A stretch of 34,207 nucleotides of DNA from positions 1 to 34,207 of the forward strand of contig CAYLZW010000027.1 in assembly GCA_964388085.1 (NCBI GenBank). The letters run 5' to 3'. The position numbers and the translations under genes were made by a program. The notes beneath the pieces were generated by a model, which saw only the letters and a list, made by a program, of their open reading frames with translations, was not told the DNA's origin and searched no databases. The number at the start of each line of letters is the position of its first letter. The first letter of the stretch is position 1. Below are positions 1-8,011 of the stretch, piece by piece. This DNA comes from CAYLZW01 sp964388085 (GTDB taxonomy: Bacteria; Myxococcota; UBA727; CAYLZW01).

Positions 1-2
1 CC

Positions 3-365
3 GAGTGCGCGGCGTGGGCGAAGGCGCATGGGACGAAGGCGAAGACGCTCTACAACGATGACGACAAGTTTCCGCTCACCTCGCCCGTCGGCAGCTTCCC
101 CGCCGGCGCTTCCCGCTTTGGGCCCGAGGACGTCGTCGGCAACGTGTGGGAGTGGGTGGCCGACTGGTACGGGCCCTACGGCGCCGCCGACGTCGAGAAC
201 CCCGTCGGGCCGGCCAAGGGCCAAAAGCGCGTGGTGCGCGGCGGCGCCTTCAACGGCAGCTTCGACAGTTGGGTGCGACCGGCCTATCGCTTCAGCGCGC
301 CCGTTGATCAGCGTAGCCATGCGATCGGCTTTCGCTGTGCCCGCACGCTCGCGCCCGAGGAGTAA
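3..365 (+). CDS. FGE-sulfatase (SUMF1-like) domain protein, C-terminal part
   Basis: The 5' end lies outside the window; the open frame runs from base 3 to the TAA at 363-365, giving about 120 residues. The fragment carries the typical end of the formylglycine-generating-enzyme fold: a VGNVWEWVADWYGPY segment, then RVVRGGAF, and a final GFRCAR. In this family the fold either converts a sulfatase Cys to formylglycine or, very often in myxobacteria, is a non-catalytic domain attached to kinases or secreted proteins. The catalytic Cys pair of true FGEs cannot be judged from this fragment. The 3' end overlaps the convergent membrane-protein gene by 74 bp. Family assignment is firm; activity is unknown. 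Confidence 0.88.
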   Translation, partial: ECAAWAKAHGTKAKTLYNDDDKFPLTSPVGSFPAGASRFGPEDVVGNVWEWVADWYGPYGAADVENPVGPAKGQKRVVRGGAFNGSFDSWVRPAYRFSAPVDQRSHAIGFRCARTLAPEE

Positions 366-705
366 CGCGCACGTCGTTGGCCGCCGCGCGCGGCCGCCCG
401 CCGAGCCGGGCGGGCAGACGCACGCCTCGTCGACGCAGCCAGGCGCCGACGCGCCAACGCAGCCAGCGACCGCGCGGGGAGTGCGTCGCCACCATGCCGA
501 CGCCGACGAGCACGATGGGCGTGCCGGGCACGATGGGGATGATGCCGAGCACCACCCCGAGCGCGACGAGGGCAGCGCCCGCGAACAGCAGCGCGGCCTT
601 GCGGCGGCTCCTCTGGCTGCTCTTGCGCTGGCGCTTCGCCGCGAGCGGGGCCTCCTCTGTGTGACGGGCGCGTGCCGGGTCCGGCAACAGAGGCGGCTGC
701 TTCAT
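292..705 (-). CDS. Small two-helix membrane protein, PGPGW/DUF454-like
   Basis: A 137-residue protein. I chose the ATG at 705 because an AGGA sequence lies 8 bases upstream; a longer in-frame reading would need a TTG at 786. The N-terminus (about 38 residues) is basic. A hydrophobic hairpin follows, with AALLFAGAALVALGVVLGIIP, then IVPGTPIVLVGVG, then a basic amphipathic segment (RGRWLRWRVGAWLRRRG). The glycine-rich helix-turn-helix with a proline turn resembles the small PGPGW or DUF454 inner-membrane families, whose function is unknown. The last 25 codons overlap the FGE gene tail antisense, so the true protein may effectively end in low-complexity sequence. The gene is divergent from the RDD-SpoIIM gene, sharing a 135-bp intergenic region. 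Confidence 0.6.
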   Translation of the reverse strand: MKQPPLLPDPARARHTEEAPLAAKRQRKSSQRSRRKAALLFAGAALVALGVVLGIIPIVPGTPIVLVGVGMVATHSPRGRWLRWRVGAWLRRRGVRLPARLGGRPRAAANDVRVTPRARACGHSESRSHGYADQRAR

Positions 706-840
706 TCGCGGGTTCCTGCGAGAGCTGCATGCCCGAGGACGTGGGCACGAGGAGCTACAACCTAGGAGCGAACGTCGAGCGCGCAAGCCGCTCGTCCAAG
801 TTCGTCGCCGCGCTATCGCCGCCGCTGTATCGTCACCCGC

Positions 841-2604
841 GTGACCCCTGCCGCGCGCCGCAGCGAGGAGCCCGCTCCACTCGACGACGCCCCCCTGGAT
901 CAGGAGCGCGCCGCCCGGCTGTGGACCCCGGAGCGCGTGCCGCTCACGCTGCCGCTCGCGGGCCTCGGGGAGCGCGCGCTCGCCTACGGTGTCGACCTCG
1001 CGCTGCTCATCGGCGGCCTGCTCGCGCTGCTGTTCATCTACAACACCTGGGGCGATCTCGAGGCTGATCTCGCGGGGCTCGGCGCGCTCGGCTTCGTCCT
1101 CCTCGTCGGCGGCGCGCTGGCGGCGCTGCTCCTCTACGACCTCGGCTGGGAGACGCTCGGCGGCGGCCGCACGCCCGGCAAGCGCCTGCTGCGCCTGCGC
1201 GTCGTCACGCGGCTGGGGCGCGCGCCGGAATTGCCGACGTCATTGGTGCGCAACCTGCTCCGCCCGCTCGACTTCCTGCCGGCCTTCTACGGCGTCGGCG
1301 CGGTGACCCTGTTCGTCACCGGTACGCGGCGGCTCGGCGACCTCCTCGCGGACACCGTCGTGCTCAGCGAGCGCGCGCGAGAACGGGACGTGCTGGCGCT
1401 GTGCCGCGAGCTCAGCGACGGCGTCCCCGACACGGCCCCGAGCTGGAGCGACGGCGACGTGGTGCGCGCGCTCGCCATGCTCGAGCGGACCGAGGAGCTG
1501 CCTGCCCCTGCCGCCGAGGAGCTGTGCGCGCGCGTATTGCAACGCATCGACAAGGAGCGCTTCCGAGAGGCGCAGGCGACGGCACAGTGCCGGCGCGCGC
1601 TGGCGCAGGGGTGCCTCGCGTTGTCGACGTCCCGCGTAGGCGTTGCGGCGCAGATCGCGCGCATGGGAGAGGCCGAGCGAGAGCTCCGCGCCTGCCTGCT
1701 CGAGGCCCGGCGGACGCCGACGCTGCGCTCCGTGGAGCGCCTCGACGACGCGCTGCGCCGGGCGGGGTCGGAGCTGATGCGGGGCACGCGCAGAGGGGCT
1801 CCGGCCGGTACGCTCGAGGCGCTCTCGCTCACGTTGCTCGACGCCGAGCGGAGCCGGGCGCGTCCCCGTCAGCGGCGCTCGCTGTTCGTGTTCCTCGCGC
1901 GGGACGTGCCGGCCACCGTGTACCAGGAGCGCTTCCTCATCGCGCGCGCCGCCGCCGTGTTCGGCACCGCCACCCTCACCGGCTTCGGGCTCTGCTACGT
2001 CGACGGGGAGCTCGGCCGTGCGCTCGTCGGGGACGGCCTCGCGAGCGCCATCGAAGACGGCGCGCGCTGGACCGACCGCATCGCGCAGGACGGCGCCTTC
2101 GCGCAGGCCGCCGTGCACATCATCTTGAACAACGCGCGCGTGTGCGTCGTGGCGTTTGTGTCCGGCCTGCTCGGCGGCGTGCTGCCGCTGCTCGTGCTGT
2201 TCGCGAACGGCATGCACCTCGGCTCCGTGTTCGGCTACGCGAGCCACCTCGGCACCGCCGACACCTTGGCGCGCTTCGTCCTCGCGCACGGCCCCGTCGA
2301 GCTGAGCGCGGTCTGCGTCGCTGGCGCCGCCGGTCTCTGCCTAGGGCGCGCGCTGCTCTCGCCGAGGCGGCGCACGCGGCTCGAGGCCCTGCGAGAGGAG
2401 GCGCTCATCGGCGCGCGGCTTCTCGTCGCCGCGCTGATCGCCATCGCCGTCATCGGCGTCATCGAGGGCTTCGTGTCGCCCGGCTCTTCGTTGCCCTGGT
2501 TCGTGAACCTCGGCGTCGGCGTGGTCATGTTCGCGCTCTTCTTCGCCTGGGTGCGCTTGCTCGGCGCGCCCGCGGCAGCGCTTCGTCGAGGGTCACGCGC
2601 ATGA
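841..2604 (+). CDS. RDD domain - SpoIIM (DUF95) fusion membrane protein
   Basis: A 587-residue integral membrane protein. Residues about 35-175 form an RDD domain: GERALAYGVDLALL with the Arg/Asp pair, two or three hydrophobic helices, GGRTPGKRLLRLRVV, and the terminal RRLGDLLADTVV. A soluble helical middle (about 180-365) follows. Residues about 370-580 resemble the stage II sporulation protein M/DUF95 family: a helix, NNARVCVVAFVSGLLGG, LFANGMHLG, HGPVELSAV, IEGFVSP and a final helix. These two families are usually separate neighbours in MoxR/DUF58 clusters; here they are one chain. The stop overlaps the DUF58 start (ATGA at 2601-2604), indicating translational coupling. The GTG at 841 has no clear ribosome-binding site, so the start is less certain. 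Function is inferred to be envelope or transport related. Confidence 0.85.
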   Translation: MTPAARRSEEPAPLDDAPLDQERAARLWTPERVPLTLPLAGLGERALAYGVDLALLIGGLLALLFIYNTWGDLEADLAGLGALGFVLLVGGALAALLLYDLGWETLGGGRTPGKRLLRLRVVTRLGRAPELPTSLVRNLLRPLDFLPAFYGVGAVTLFVTGTRRLGDLLADTVVLSERARERDVLALCRELSDGVPDTAPSWSDGDVVRALAMLERTEELPAPAAEELCARVLQRIDKERFREAQATAQCRRALAQGCLALSTSRVGVAAQIARMGEAERELRACLLEARRTPTLRSVERLDDALRRAGSELMRGTRRGAPAGTLEALSLTLLDAERSRARPRQRRSLFVFLARDVPATVYQERFLIARAAAVFGTATLTGFGLCYVDGELGRALVGDGLASAIEDGARWTDRIAQDGAFAQAAVHIILNNARVCVVAFVSGLLGGVLPLLVLFANGMHLGSVFGYASHLGTADTLARFVLAHGPVELSAVCVAGAAGLCLGRALLSPRRRTRLEALREEALIGARLLVAALIAIAVIGVIEGFVSPGSSLPWFVNLGVGVVMFALFFAWVRLLGAPAAALRRGSRA

Positions 2605-3968
2605 CGCGGCCTGTCTCGCTCCTGACGGCGCTGTTCGGCTTCGAGCCCACCGAGCGTGCGATCTGGGTGCTCGTCGCCATCGCCGGAGTCGGCACGCTCG
2701 GCGCCGCCATGCCCACGCTCGGCGACGCGGCCATCGTCGGGCTCTGCGGCTTCGGCGGCTTTCTCGTCGTCGACTTCCTCCTGGCCGGCGATCCGCGCGC
2801 GCTCCGCGTACAGCGGCAGCTTGAGGCCCCCGTCGTCCAGCACCAGGCCACCCGGGTCACGCGCGTGCTCCACGGCCAGAGGCGTGTCTCCATCGAGCTG
2901 ACGGACGCGCTGCCGGCGGCGAGCGCGCTCGATGGCCGCGGTGATGCGCTCGAGGACCGCGTCCTCCTCGGCAAGGACGAGACCGTGCGCGTCACGCGCG
3001 AGCTGACCTTGTCGCGTCGTGGCCGGCACCGCTTCGGTCGCGTCACCATACGGACCCGCGGGCCGCTCGGCCTCGTGCGCCGGCGCGCCCGTCACCTCGT
3101 CGACACCGAGCTGCACGTGCTCCCCGATCTCGCGCGCATCGGGGCCCGCGCGGAGCGACTGCTGCGGGGACAAGACAACGACGGCGCGAGGAGGCGGCGC
3201 GCGCCGCGAGAGGGTCGCGAATTCGAGTCCCTGCGCGAGTACCAGCGCGGTGACGACGTGCGGCTCATCGAGTGGAAGGCCTCGGCGCGCGCCGGCGCGC
3301 TCATCGTCAAGCGCCTCATGCCCGAGACGCGGCAGGACGTCGTCGTGCTCGTCGACACCGGCCGCCAGCTCGCGGGCAGGCACGAGGACGCCGACGGCGG
3401 CGAGCCGCGCCTCGACGTCGCGGTCACGACCGCCCTGACGCTCGCGGCGGCCGCGCTCTCGAAGGGCGACCGCGTCGGCGTGCTGGCCTTCGCCGGTGAC
3501 GTGCGCGGCTTCTCGCCCCCCGTCGCCGGGCGCGCTCAGCTAAGGCGCCTGGCCGACGAGGTGAACGACTGCGAGGTGCTGCCCGAGGAGGCCGACTATG
3601 GCGAAGCCGTGCGCTTCCTCCTCGCGCGCCAGAAGCGGCGCGCGCTGGTGTTGTTCCTCACCGACGTCGTGGACGAGCCGAGCGCGCGCGCCTTGGCCGC
3701 CGCGATAGCGATGCTGCGCGGCCGGCACCTGCCCGTCGTCGTCGCGCTCGGCGACCCAGCCCTGCAGCGGCTGGCGCGCGGCGCGGACGTCGACGAGGGA
3801 GAGCGCCCGTCGGTGTATGGCGCGGCCGAGCGGCTGGTCGCGCATCGCCGGGCGGCGCTGAACGCGCTCGCCGCGTCCGGCGCGGTGGTCGTCGACGCAC
3901 CGGGACCGCTCGCGGCGCAGCTCGCCGTGCACGCGTATCTGGGCGTCAAGGGCACGGGCAGGCTGTAG
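2601..3968 (+). CDS. DUF58 family protein with von Willebrand A-like domain
   Basis: A 455-residue protein starting at the ATG that overlaps the previous stop (ATGA). Two N-terminal membrane segments lie at about 18-60. The DUF58 signature is clear at about 200-247: REFESLREYQRGDDVRLIEWKAS arrangement ending in IVKRLMPETRQD (GDD, WK and E residues conserved). The VWA-like part begins VVVLVDTGRQL; its metal site reads D-T-G-R-Q instead of DxSxS, a degenerate form also seen in other DUF58 proteins. A later FLTDVVDE supplies the usual TD strand. DUF58 proteins partner with MoxR ATPases in complex assembly or metal insertion at the envelope. The partner MoxR here is on the opposite strand, 1.2 kb downstream. 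Confidence 0.92.
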   Translation: MTRPVSLLTALFGFEPTERAIWVLVAIAGVGTLGAAMPTLGDAAIVGLCGFGGFLVVDFLLAGDPRALRVQRQLEAPVVQHQATRVTRVLHGQRRVSIELTDALPAASALDGRGDALEDRVLLGKDETVRVTRELTLSRRGRHRFGRVTIRTRGPLGLVRRRARHLVDTELHVLPDLARIGARAERLLRGQDNDGARRRRAPREGREFESLREYQRGDDVRLIEWKASARAGALIVKRLMPETRQDVVVLVDTGRQLAGRHEDADGGEPRLDVAVTTALTLAAAALSKGDRVGVLAFAGDVRGFSPPVAGRAQLRRLADEVNDCEVLPEEADYGEAVRFLLARQKRRALVLFLTDVVDEPSARALAAAIAMLRGRHLPVVVALGDPALQRLARGADVDEGERPSVYGAAERLVAHRRAALNALAASGAVVVDAPGPLAAQLAVHAYLGVKGTGRL

Positions 3969-3977
3969 CCCCTCCCG

Positions 3978-5003
3978 TCAGGGTGCTGGAAAGCTCGCCA
4001 CCAGCTGCCGCAGAGAGCCGCCGCGCTCGATCAGCGGCGCGTCCTCGATGAACAGGACCTCGTAGCCGCTCTGCTCGAAGCGCGCGCGCCAGACCTCGAG
4101 CGCGTGCCCGAGCGCGGCCCGGTAGCGCACGGGGAAGCCCTCCGCCGAGGGCCGCGGCAGCAGCGCCTTTCGCTGCCCGCAGAGCTCGAGCAGCACGCCG
4201 CCGGTGGGCGAGGAGCAGCGGCCGATCCAGCTCTCGTCCCGGTGCTGCGCGCGCACGAGGTTCGTCGGCGGCATCATCGGCAAGCGCTCGACCCCGAAGC
4301 CCTTGGCCTCGAGCGCCGCCGCCTGCACGTCGAGAAAGGTCTGCACGAGGCGCCCGAGCGCGAGCTCGTGCGCGAGGCCGATGGCGTCGAACGCCGCTTG
4401 CTCGATCTCCGGTACGACGAGCTTGCCGTCGAGCGCCAGCAGCCACGACGCCGCGTGCGCGTCGGCATCGCCCGGCATCGTCGGCACGAAATGGAAGTCG
4501 CGGCGCGGTCGATTCAGCCCCTCGGCGAGGAGCGCGCGCACCACCTCCGACGAGCGAGGCCGCCAGCCGCGCGCACGCAGTCCCTCGACATCACACCCGT
4601 CCGGCGCCCGCTGGTTTCGCTCGAGCACGACCTCACTGACCAGGACGCGCTCGGCAGCACAGATGAGCGCGCCCCGATCGAGCAGCAGCGGCACCTCCTC
4701 GTGCGGGCGCCCGCACCACGACGCGACCTCCGGATACGGCTCCAGCGACGACGGAGTCCCCGACAAGAAGCTCACGAGCGCGGGGCCGTGCGCCGAATGA
4801 ATCGGCAGCGGAGCGCGATCGAAGGGGAACGCCGCGTCGCTCGACACGCCGTCGAGCACGTGCAGACGGTCGCCGCACAGCGCCTTCAGGCTCTCGACCA
4901 GCGACGGCGCGAGGCGGGCCGCCTGCGGGTGCAGATGCACCTCCACCGCCGCCGTTCGATCGGGCGCTGGTCCGGCACTCTCGGCGAGGTCAACGGTCGA
5001 CAC
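3978..5003 (-). CDS. Hypothetical protein, possibly a guanidine-modifying (agmatine-deiminase-like) fold without the catalytic Cys
   Basis: A 341-residue soluble protein. It starts at a GTG (5001-5003) preceded by a good GAGGAGGGGG ribosome-binding site. No signal peptide or membrane helix is visible. The C-terminal half has the rhythm of the pentein/guanidine-modifying superfamily: GDADAHAASWLLALDGKLVVP, then EAKGFGVERLPMMPPTN, then RKALLPRP, GYEVLFIED and ERGGSLRQLVASFP. In agmatine deiminases the last block reads GG-x-(I/L)-H-C, with Cys as nucleophile; here H-C is replaced by R-Q. So if the fold assignment is right, the protein is probably not a canonical deiminase. It lies 125 bp downstream of moxR on the same strand and 9 bp from the convergent DUF58 stop. 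The gene looks real; the fold is inference from short motifs. Confidence 0.6.
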   Translation of the reverse strand: MSTVDLAESAGPAPDRTAAVEVHLHPQAARLAPSLVESLKALCGDRLHVLDGVSSDAAFPFDRAPLPIHSAHGPALVSFLSGTPSSLEPYPEVASWCGRPHEEVPLLLDRGALICAAERVLVSEVVLERNQRAPDGCDVEGLRARGWRPRSSEVVRALLAEGLNRPRRDFHFVPTMPGDADAHAASWLLALDGKLVVPEIEQAAFDAIGLAHELALGRLVQTFLDVQAAALEAKGFGVERLPMMPPTNLVRAQHRDESWIGRCSSPTGGVLLELCGQRKALLPRPSAEGFPVRYRAALGHALEVWRARFEQSGYEVLFIEDAPLIERGGSLRQLVASFPAP

Positions 5004-5128
5004 GCGCGTCCCCCTCCTCAGCGCGCCAGAGGGCCATCTTGTTCCCGGAAGAGCCGGCTCACCCTCCCGCGCCCCCGCGGAAGCTCAGCAAATGTACCCC
5101 CGCGCCGGCGTCGGCGCTCGTGTGCGTG

Positions 5129-6142
5129 TCAGCGCACCTGCGCGACCTGATCGAGCAAGGTGCCGAGGACGTCATCCGCGTCGACGCCGTCGAGCTCGGA
5201 GTCGGTCGACAGCGCGAGCCGATGGCGCAGCACCGGCCGGGCCACGGCCTTCACGTCGTCCGGCAACGCGAAGCCGCGACCATCGAGGAGCGCCGCGGCC
5301 TGCGCGGCGGCGAGCAACATCAGCCCCGCGCGCGGCGAGGCGCCGAGCTTCAGGGCGTCCGCGCGGCGGGTGGCCTTTAGGAGCGCCAGCACATAACGCC
5401 GCACGGTGTCGTCGACGCGCACCGCGCTACGGGCCTGCCGGAGCGCGAGCAGCTCCGCCTTCGAGAGGACGGCCGCGAGGCCTTCGAGCCGGTCCTGCGC
5501 GCGCTGGCTGCCCGTGGAGAGCAACGTCAGCTCGGCCGCCTCGCTCGGATACGACATGCGCACCTTCAGCAGGAAGCGATCGGTCTGCGCCTCGGGCAGC
5601 GGGTAGGTGCCTTCGAATTCGAGCGGGTTCTCCGTCGCCACGACGAAGAAGGTGTCGCCGAGATCGTGCCGCTCGCCGTCGAGCGTGACCTGCCGCTCCT
5701 CCATGGCCTCGAGCAGCGCGGCCTGCGTCTTCGGCGGCGTACGGTTGATCTCGTCGGCGAGGAGGACCTCCGTGAAGATGGGGCCCTTCTGCAGCTCCCA
5801 CTCGCGGCGCTCGGCGTCCCAGACGCGCGTGCCGAGGAGGTCGGCCGGCATGAGGTCGGGCGTGAACTGAACGCGGCGGTAGACGAGCCCGAGGCTCTGC
5901 GCCAACGCGCGCGCGAGCAGCGTCTTCGCGACCCCTGGGACGCCCTCGAGCAGCACGTGCCCGTCGGCGAGCAGCCCGAGCAGGATGGCGCGCAGGGCGT
6001 CGTCCTGGCCGAGCACGACGCTGCCGAGCTGCTGCAAAAGGCGCGAGCCGCTCTCGGCCGCGCGCTGTGCGTTGGCGTCGCTCAGGGCGTCAGGGGCCGG
6101 GGCCGCGTGACTCTGCTTCCCGGGCACATGCACGTCAGTCAT
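5129..6142 (-). CDS. moxR: MoxR family AAA+ ATPase
   Basis: A 337-residue AAA+ ATPase. Walker A is GVPGVAKT (67-74), with the Ala-Lys-Thr ending common in MoxR proteins. Walker B is VLLADEINR (126-134), sensor 1 lies in FFVVATENP (Asn172), and a conserved YPLPEAQTDRF segment follows. The C-terminal lid runs from about 230 to the end, with GASPRAGLML typical of MoxR. I chose ATG 6142 because an AGAAGG site lies about 7 bases upstream; longer frames have no support. The start overlaps the DUF4350 stop by 8 bp, so it is the distal gene of the - strand operon. MoxR ATPases act as chaperones with VWA/DUF58 partners, in this case probably the protein encoded at 2601-3968. Confidence 0.95.
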   Translation of the reverse strand: MTDVHVPGKQSHAAPAPDALSDANAQRAAESGSRLLQQLGSVVLGQDDALRAILLGLLADGHVLLEGVPGVAKTLLARALAQSLGLVYRRVQFTPDLMPADLLGTRVWDAERREWELQKGPIFTEVLLADEINRTPPKTQAALLEAMEERQVTLDGERHDLGDTFFVVATENPLEFEGTYPLPEAQTDRFLLKVRMSYPSEAAELTLLSTGSQRAQDRLEGLAAVLSKAELLALRQARSAVRVDDTVRRYVLALLKATRRADALKLGASPRAGLMLLAAAQAAALLDGRGFALPDDVKAVARPVLRHRLALSTDSELDGVDADDVLGTLLDQVAQVR

Positions 6143-7106
6143 GGGCGGACCTTCTCTGCCCGGCGGCGGCGGGGTCAAGAGGCTTGGCGGAGCGCGGCGG
6201 CGTGACGCCCGCCTTGTCGTACAGGGCGGCCAACGCCCGCGCCTCGGCACGGGCCGCCGCCGGCTCCGGGCCCGATGACGACGGCGGCGGGTCGCCGCGC
6301 CGCGGCGCGAAGCCGAGCAACACGAAAGGCACGAGCAGCAAGAGCGCGACGGCGCCGACCTTCGGGCCGGGCGCGTCGAAGGCGCGCTCGATGACGTCCG
6401 CCCCCCGCTGTTGGTGGTGGCTCTCGTCGACGACGACGCGCCCGCCGGCGGGGACGAGCGACAGGAGCAGCGCGGCGTTCTCGGCTTCGGCGAGGCCGTC
6501 GTTGGCGAGCAGCGTCGAGGACGACAGCACGGTGACGTAGCCGGCGCCGAGCGGGCGACGCAGCACCACGCCGCGGCCGTCGTCGTCGACGTAGGCGGGC
6601 ACCGCGAGCGCCGCGCCCGAGCTGCCCGCGCGCGCGCGGCCCCGCACGAACAGCCGATAGGGGTAGGCGGGCATGGTGCCATGCGCCGTGGCGCCGGGCG
6701 CACCCGCGACCGGCGCGCAGTCGACGTCGAGGGCGGACCACCAGTGCGCCAGGCGGCGGTTGCGCGTCGGATCCTCGTCGCACACGAGCACGACCTCGAG
6801 GCTCGCCGTACGCACGCGCTCGAGCAGCAGCGAGACCTCCTCTTCGCTCCAGCCGGACACCTCGGCGGGCGGCACGAGGACGAGCGCGGGACCTTCGGGC
6901 CACTCCGCGCGGAACGAGCGGCGCACCTCGAGCGGCACGCCGCGCTTGTCGAGCAAGAGCGCCAAGGCGAGCCACCCCGCGGGGGCGCCGTTGCTCGTCG
7001 ACGCCGTCGGGTCGGCCGGCGGCTCCTGCGCGAGGCCCTTCAAGAGCAGCGCGCCGATGAGCACGGCCGCGACCGTGATCGCGACCAGGACCCCTTGCCC
7101 CTTCAC
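6135..7106 (-). CDS. DUF4350 domain-containing membrane protein
   Basis: A 323-residue protein with one N-terminal membrane helix (about 5-24, VLVAITVAAVLIGALLLKG) and a second near residues 253-273 (VGAVALLLLVPFVLLGFAPRR). The periplasmic part between them has the DUF4350 pattern: a conserved start with GWLALALLLDKRGVPLEV, a strand-rich section with LVLVPPAEVS, and a glutamine-amidotransferase-like Rossmann arrangement ending VVVDESHHQ. The Asn-Asp-Gly at LLANDGLAEAENA is typical of the family. The basic, Pro/Ala-rich tail overlaps the moxR start. DUF4350 proteins are recurrent members of MoxR/DUF58/DUF4129 operons; their biochemical role is unknown. Confidence 0.85.
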   Translation of the reverse strand: MKGQGVLVAITVAAVLIGALLLKGLAQEPPADPTASTSNGAPAGWLALALLLDKRGVPLEVRRSFRAEWPEGPALVLVPPAEVSGWSEEEVSLLLERVRTASLEVVLVCDEDPTRNRRLAHWWSALDVDCAPVAGAPGATAHGTMPAYPYRLFVRGRARAGSSGAALAVPAYVDDDGRGVVLRRPLGAGYVTVLSSSTLLANDGLAEAENAALLLSLVPAGGRVVVDESHHQQRGADVIERAFDAPGPKVGAVALLLLVPFVLLGFAPRRGDPPPSSSGPEPAAARAEARALAALYDKAGVTPPRSAKPLDPAAAGQRRSAHD

Positions 7107-8011
7107 GACGTGGTCCGAAGCGAAGCAGCGGCGCGCGCCACGTCGTCGAGGAAGGCCGCGACGCCGGCGGGCTCGAGCGCGAGGCCGCCGTAAAACGCGC
7201 GCTCGAAGCTCGACAGGCAGGGTGCGACGACGTCACGCGTGGCCTCGTCCAGGCGACGCAGCACCTCGCGGTTGGTGCGCGCCGGGGTCACGGCGCCTTC
7301 CTCTACCTCCCCGATGCGCGCGAGCAGCGCCAACTGACCCGCGCGCAAGGCGCCCCGCAGGTCACCCTCGTCGAACGCGGCGCGGGCCTCATGGAGCCAC
7401 TCGGAGAAGGCGCGCTGGCGCTCGCGCTCGACGCGCGCCTCGTCGGCGGCCGCGTCCTCCCTCGCGCGTCCGCGCACGCGCGCACGCCAGAAGCGCAGCG
7501 CGACGAAGAGCACGAAGAGCGCGAGCGCCGTGAGATAGACGGCGCGGGAGGCGCCCGCGTAGCGCCGCATGAGCTCGCTCTCGAACAGCTCCTCGAGCCA
7601 GGCCGCGAAGCGCGCCTTCCACTCGTCGATCAGACCGAGCTCCTCGCGCTCGCCGGCGAAGCGCTCGTCGGCCTCCAGCAGCGCCCTCACCTCCGCCGCC
7701 GCCGCGGCAGGCGACTGAATCAAGACGGGAGCGCGACAACCGTCGTCGAGCGCGGCCGCGAGCGCCGCGAACGTGGCCGCGAGCGTGCCGGACTCGCCTG
7801 CGCGCCGGCGTGCGTCCTCGATGACGGCGTCGGACTCGCGCGGCAGCTTCTCGGCGACGGCGAGGTAACGGGGCCAGGCCTCGTCCCCAGCGGCCGGCGC
7901 GCCGGCGAGGAGCGCGCGCGCCTCGTCACAAAAGGCAGGCAGCTCGGCGGCGGCCGGCCCCGCGGCGGCGACAGTCACGACGACGACGCCGAGCGCGCGC
8001 GCCGCGCTCAA
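7103..8011 (-). CDS. DUF4129-type membrane protein, TTG start
   Basis: A 302-residue protein. I chose the TTG at 8009-8011 because a strong GGAGGAG site (8017-8023) sits 5 bases upstream and because the start overlaps the TGA of the preceding gene (TTGA). The alternative upstream starts would run antisense-like through the previous gene. Residues 1-21 look like a signal peptide (ALGVVVVTVAAAGPAAA). One membrane helix lies at about 170-186 (VYLTALALFVLFVALRFW). The cytoplasmic C-terminal domain (about 205-300) has the DUF4129 pattern: FSEWLHEARAAFDEGDLRGALR, RTNREVLRRL, SSFERAFYGGL. Its 3' end overlaps the DUF4350 start by 4 bp. DUF4129 domains occur with transglutaminase or MoxR genes and are predicted envelope components. 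Confidence 0.85.
   Translation of the reverse strand: MSAARALGVVVVTVAAAGPAAAELPAFCDEARALLAGAPAAGDEAWPRYLAVAEKLPRESDAVIEDARRRAGESGTLAATFAALAAALDDGCRAPVLIQSPAAAAAEVRALLEADERFAGEREELGLIDEWKARFAAWLEELFESELMRRYAGASRAVYLTALALFVLFVALRFWRARVRGRAREDAAADEARVERERQRAFSEWLHEARAAFDEGDLRGALRAGQLALLARIGEVEEGAVTPARTNREVLRRLDEATRDVVAPCLSSFERAFYGGLALEPAGVAAFLDDVARAAASLRTTS

Noticed and set aside
1401..2600. N-terminal extension of the DUF58 frame by 400 codons
   Set aside because: The extension overlaps the RDD-SpoIIM gene in another frame and is Arg/Ala-rich. The ATGA junction at 2601 is a natural start.
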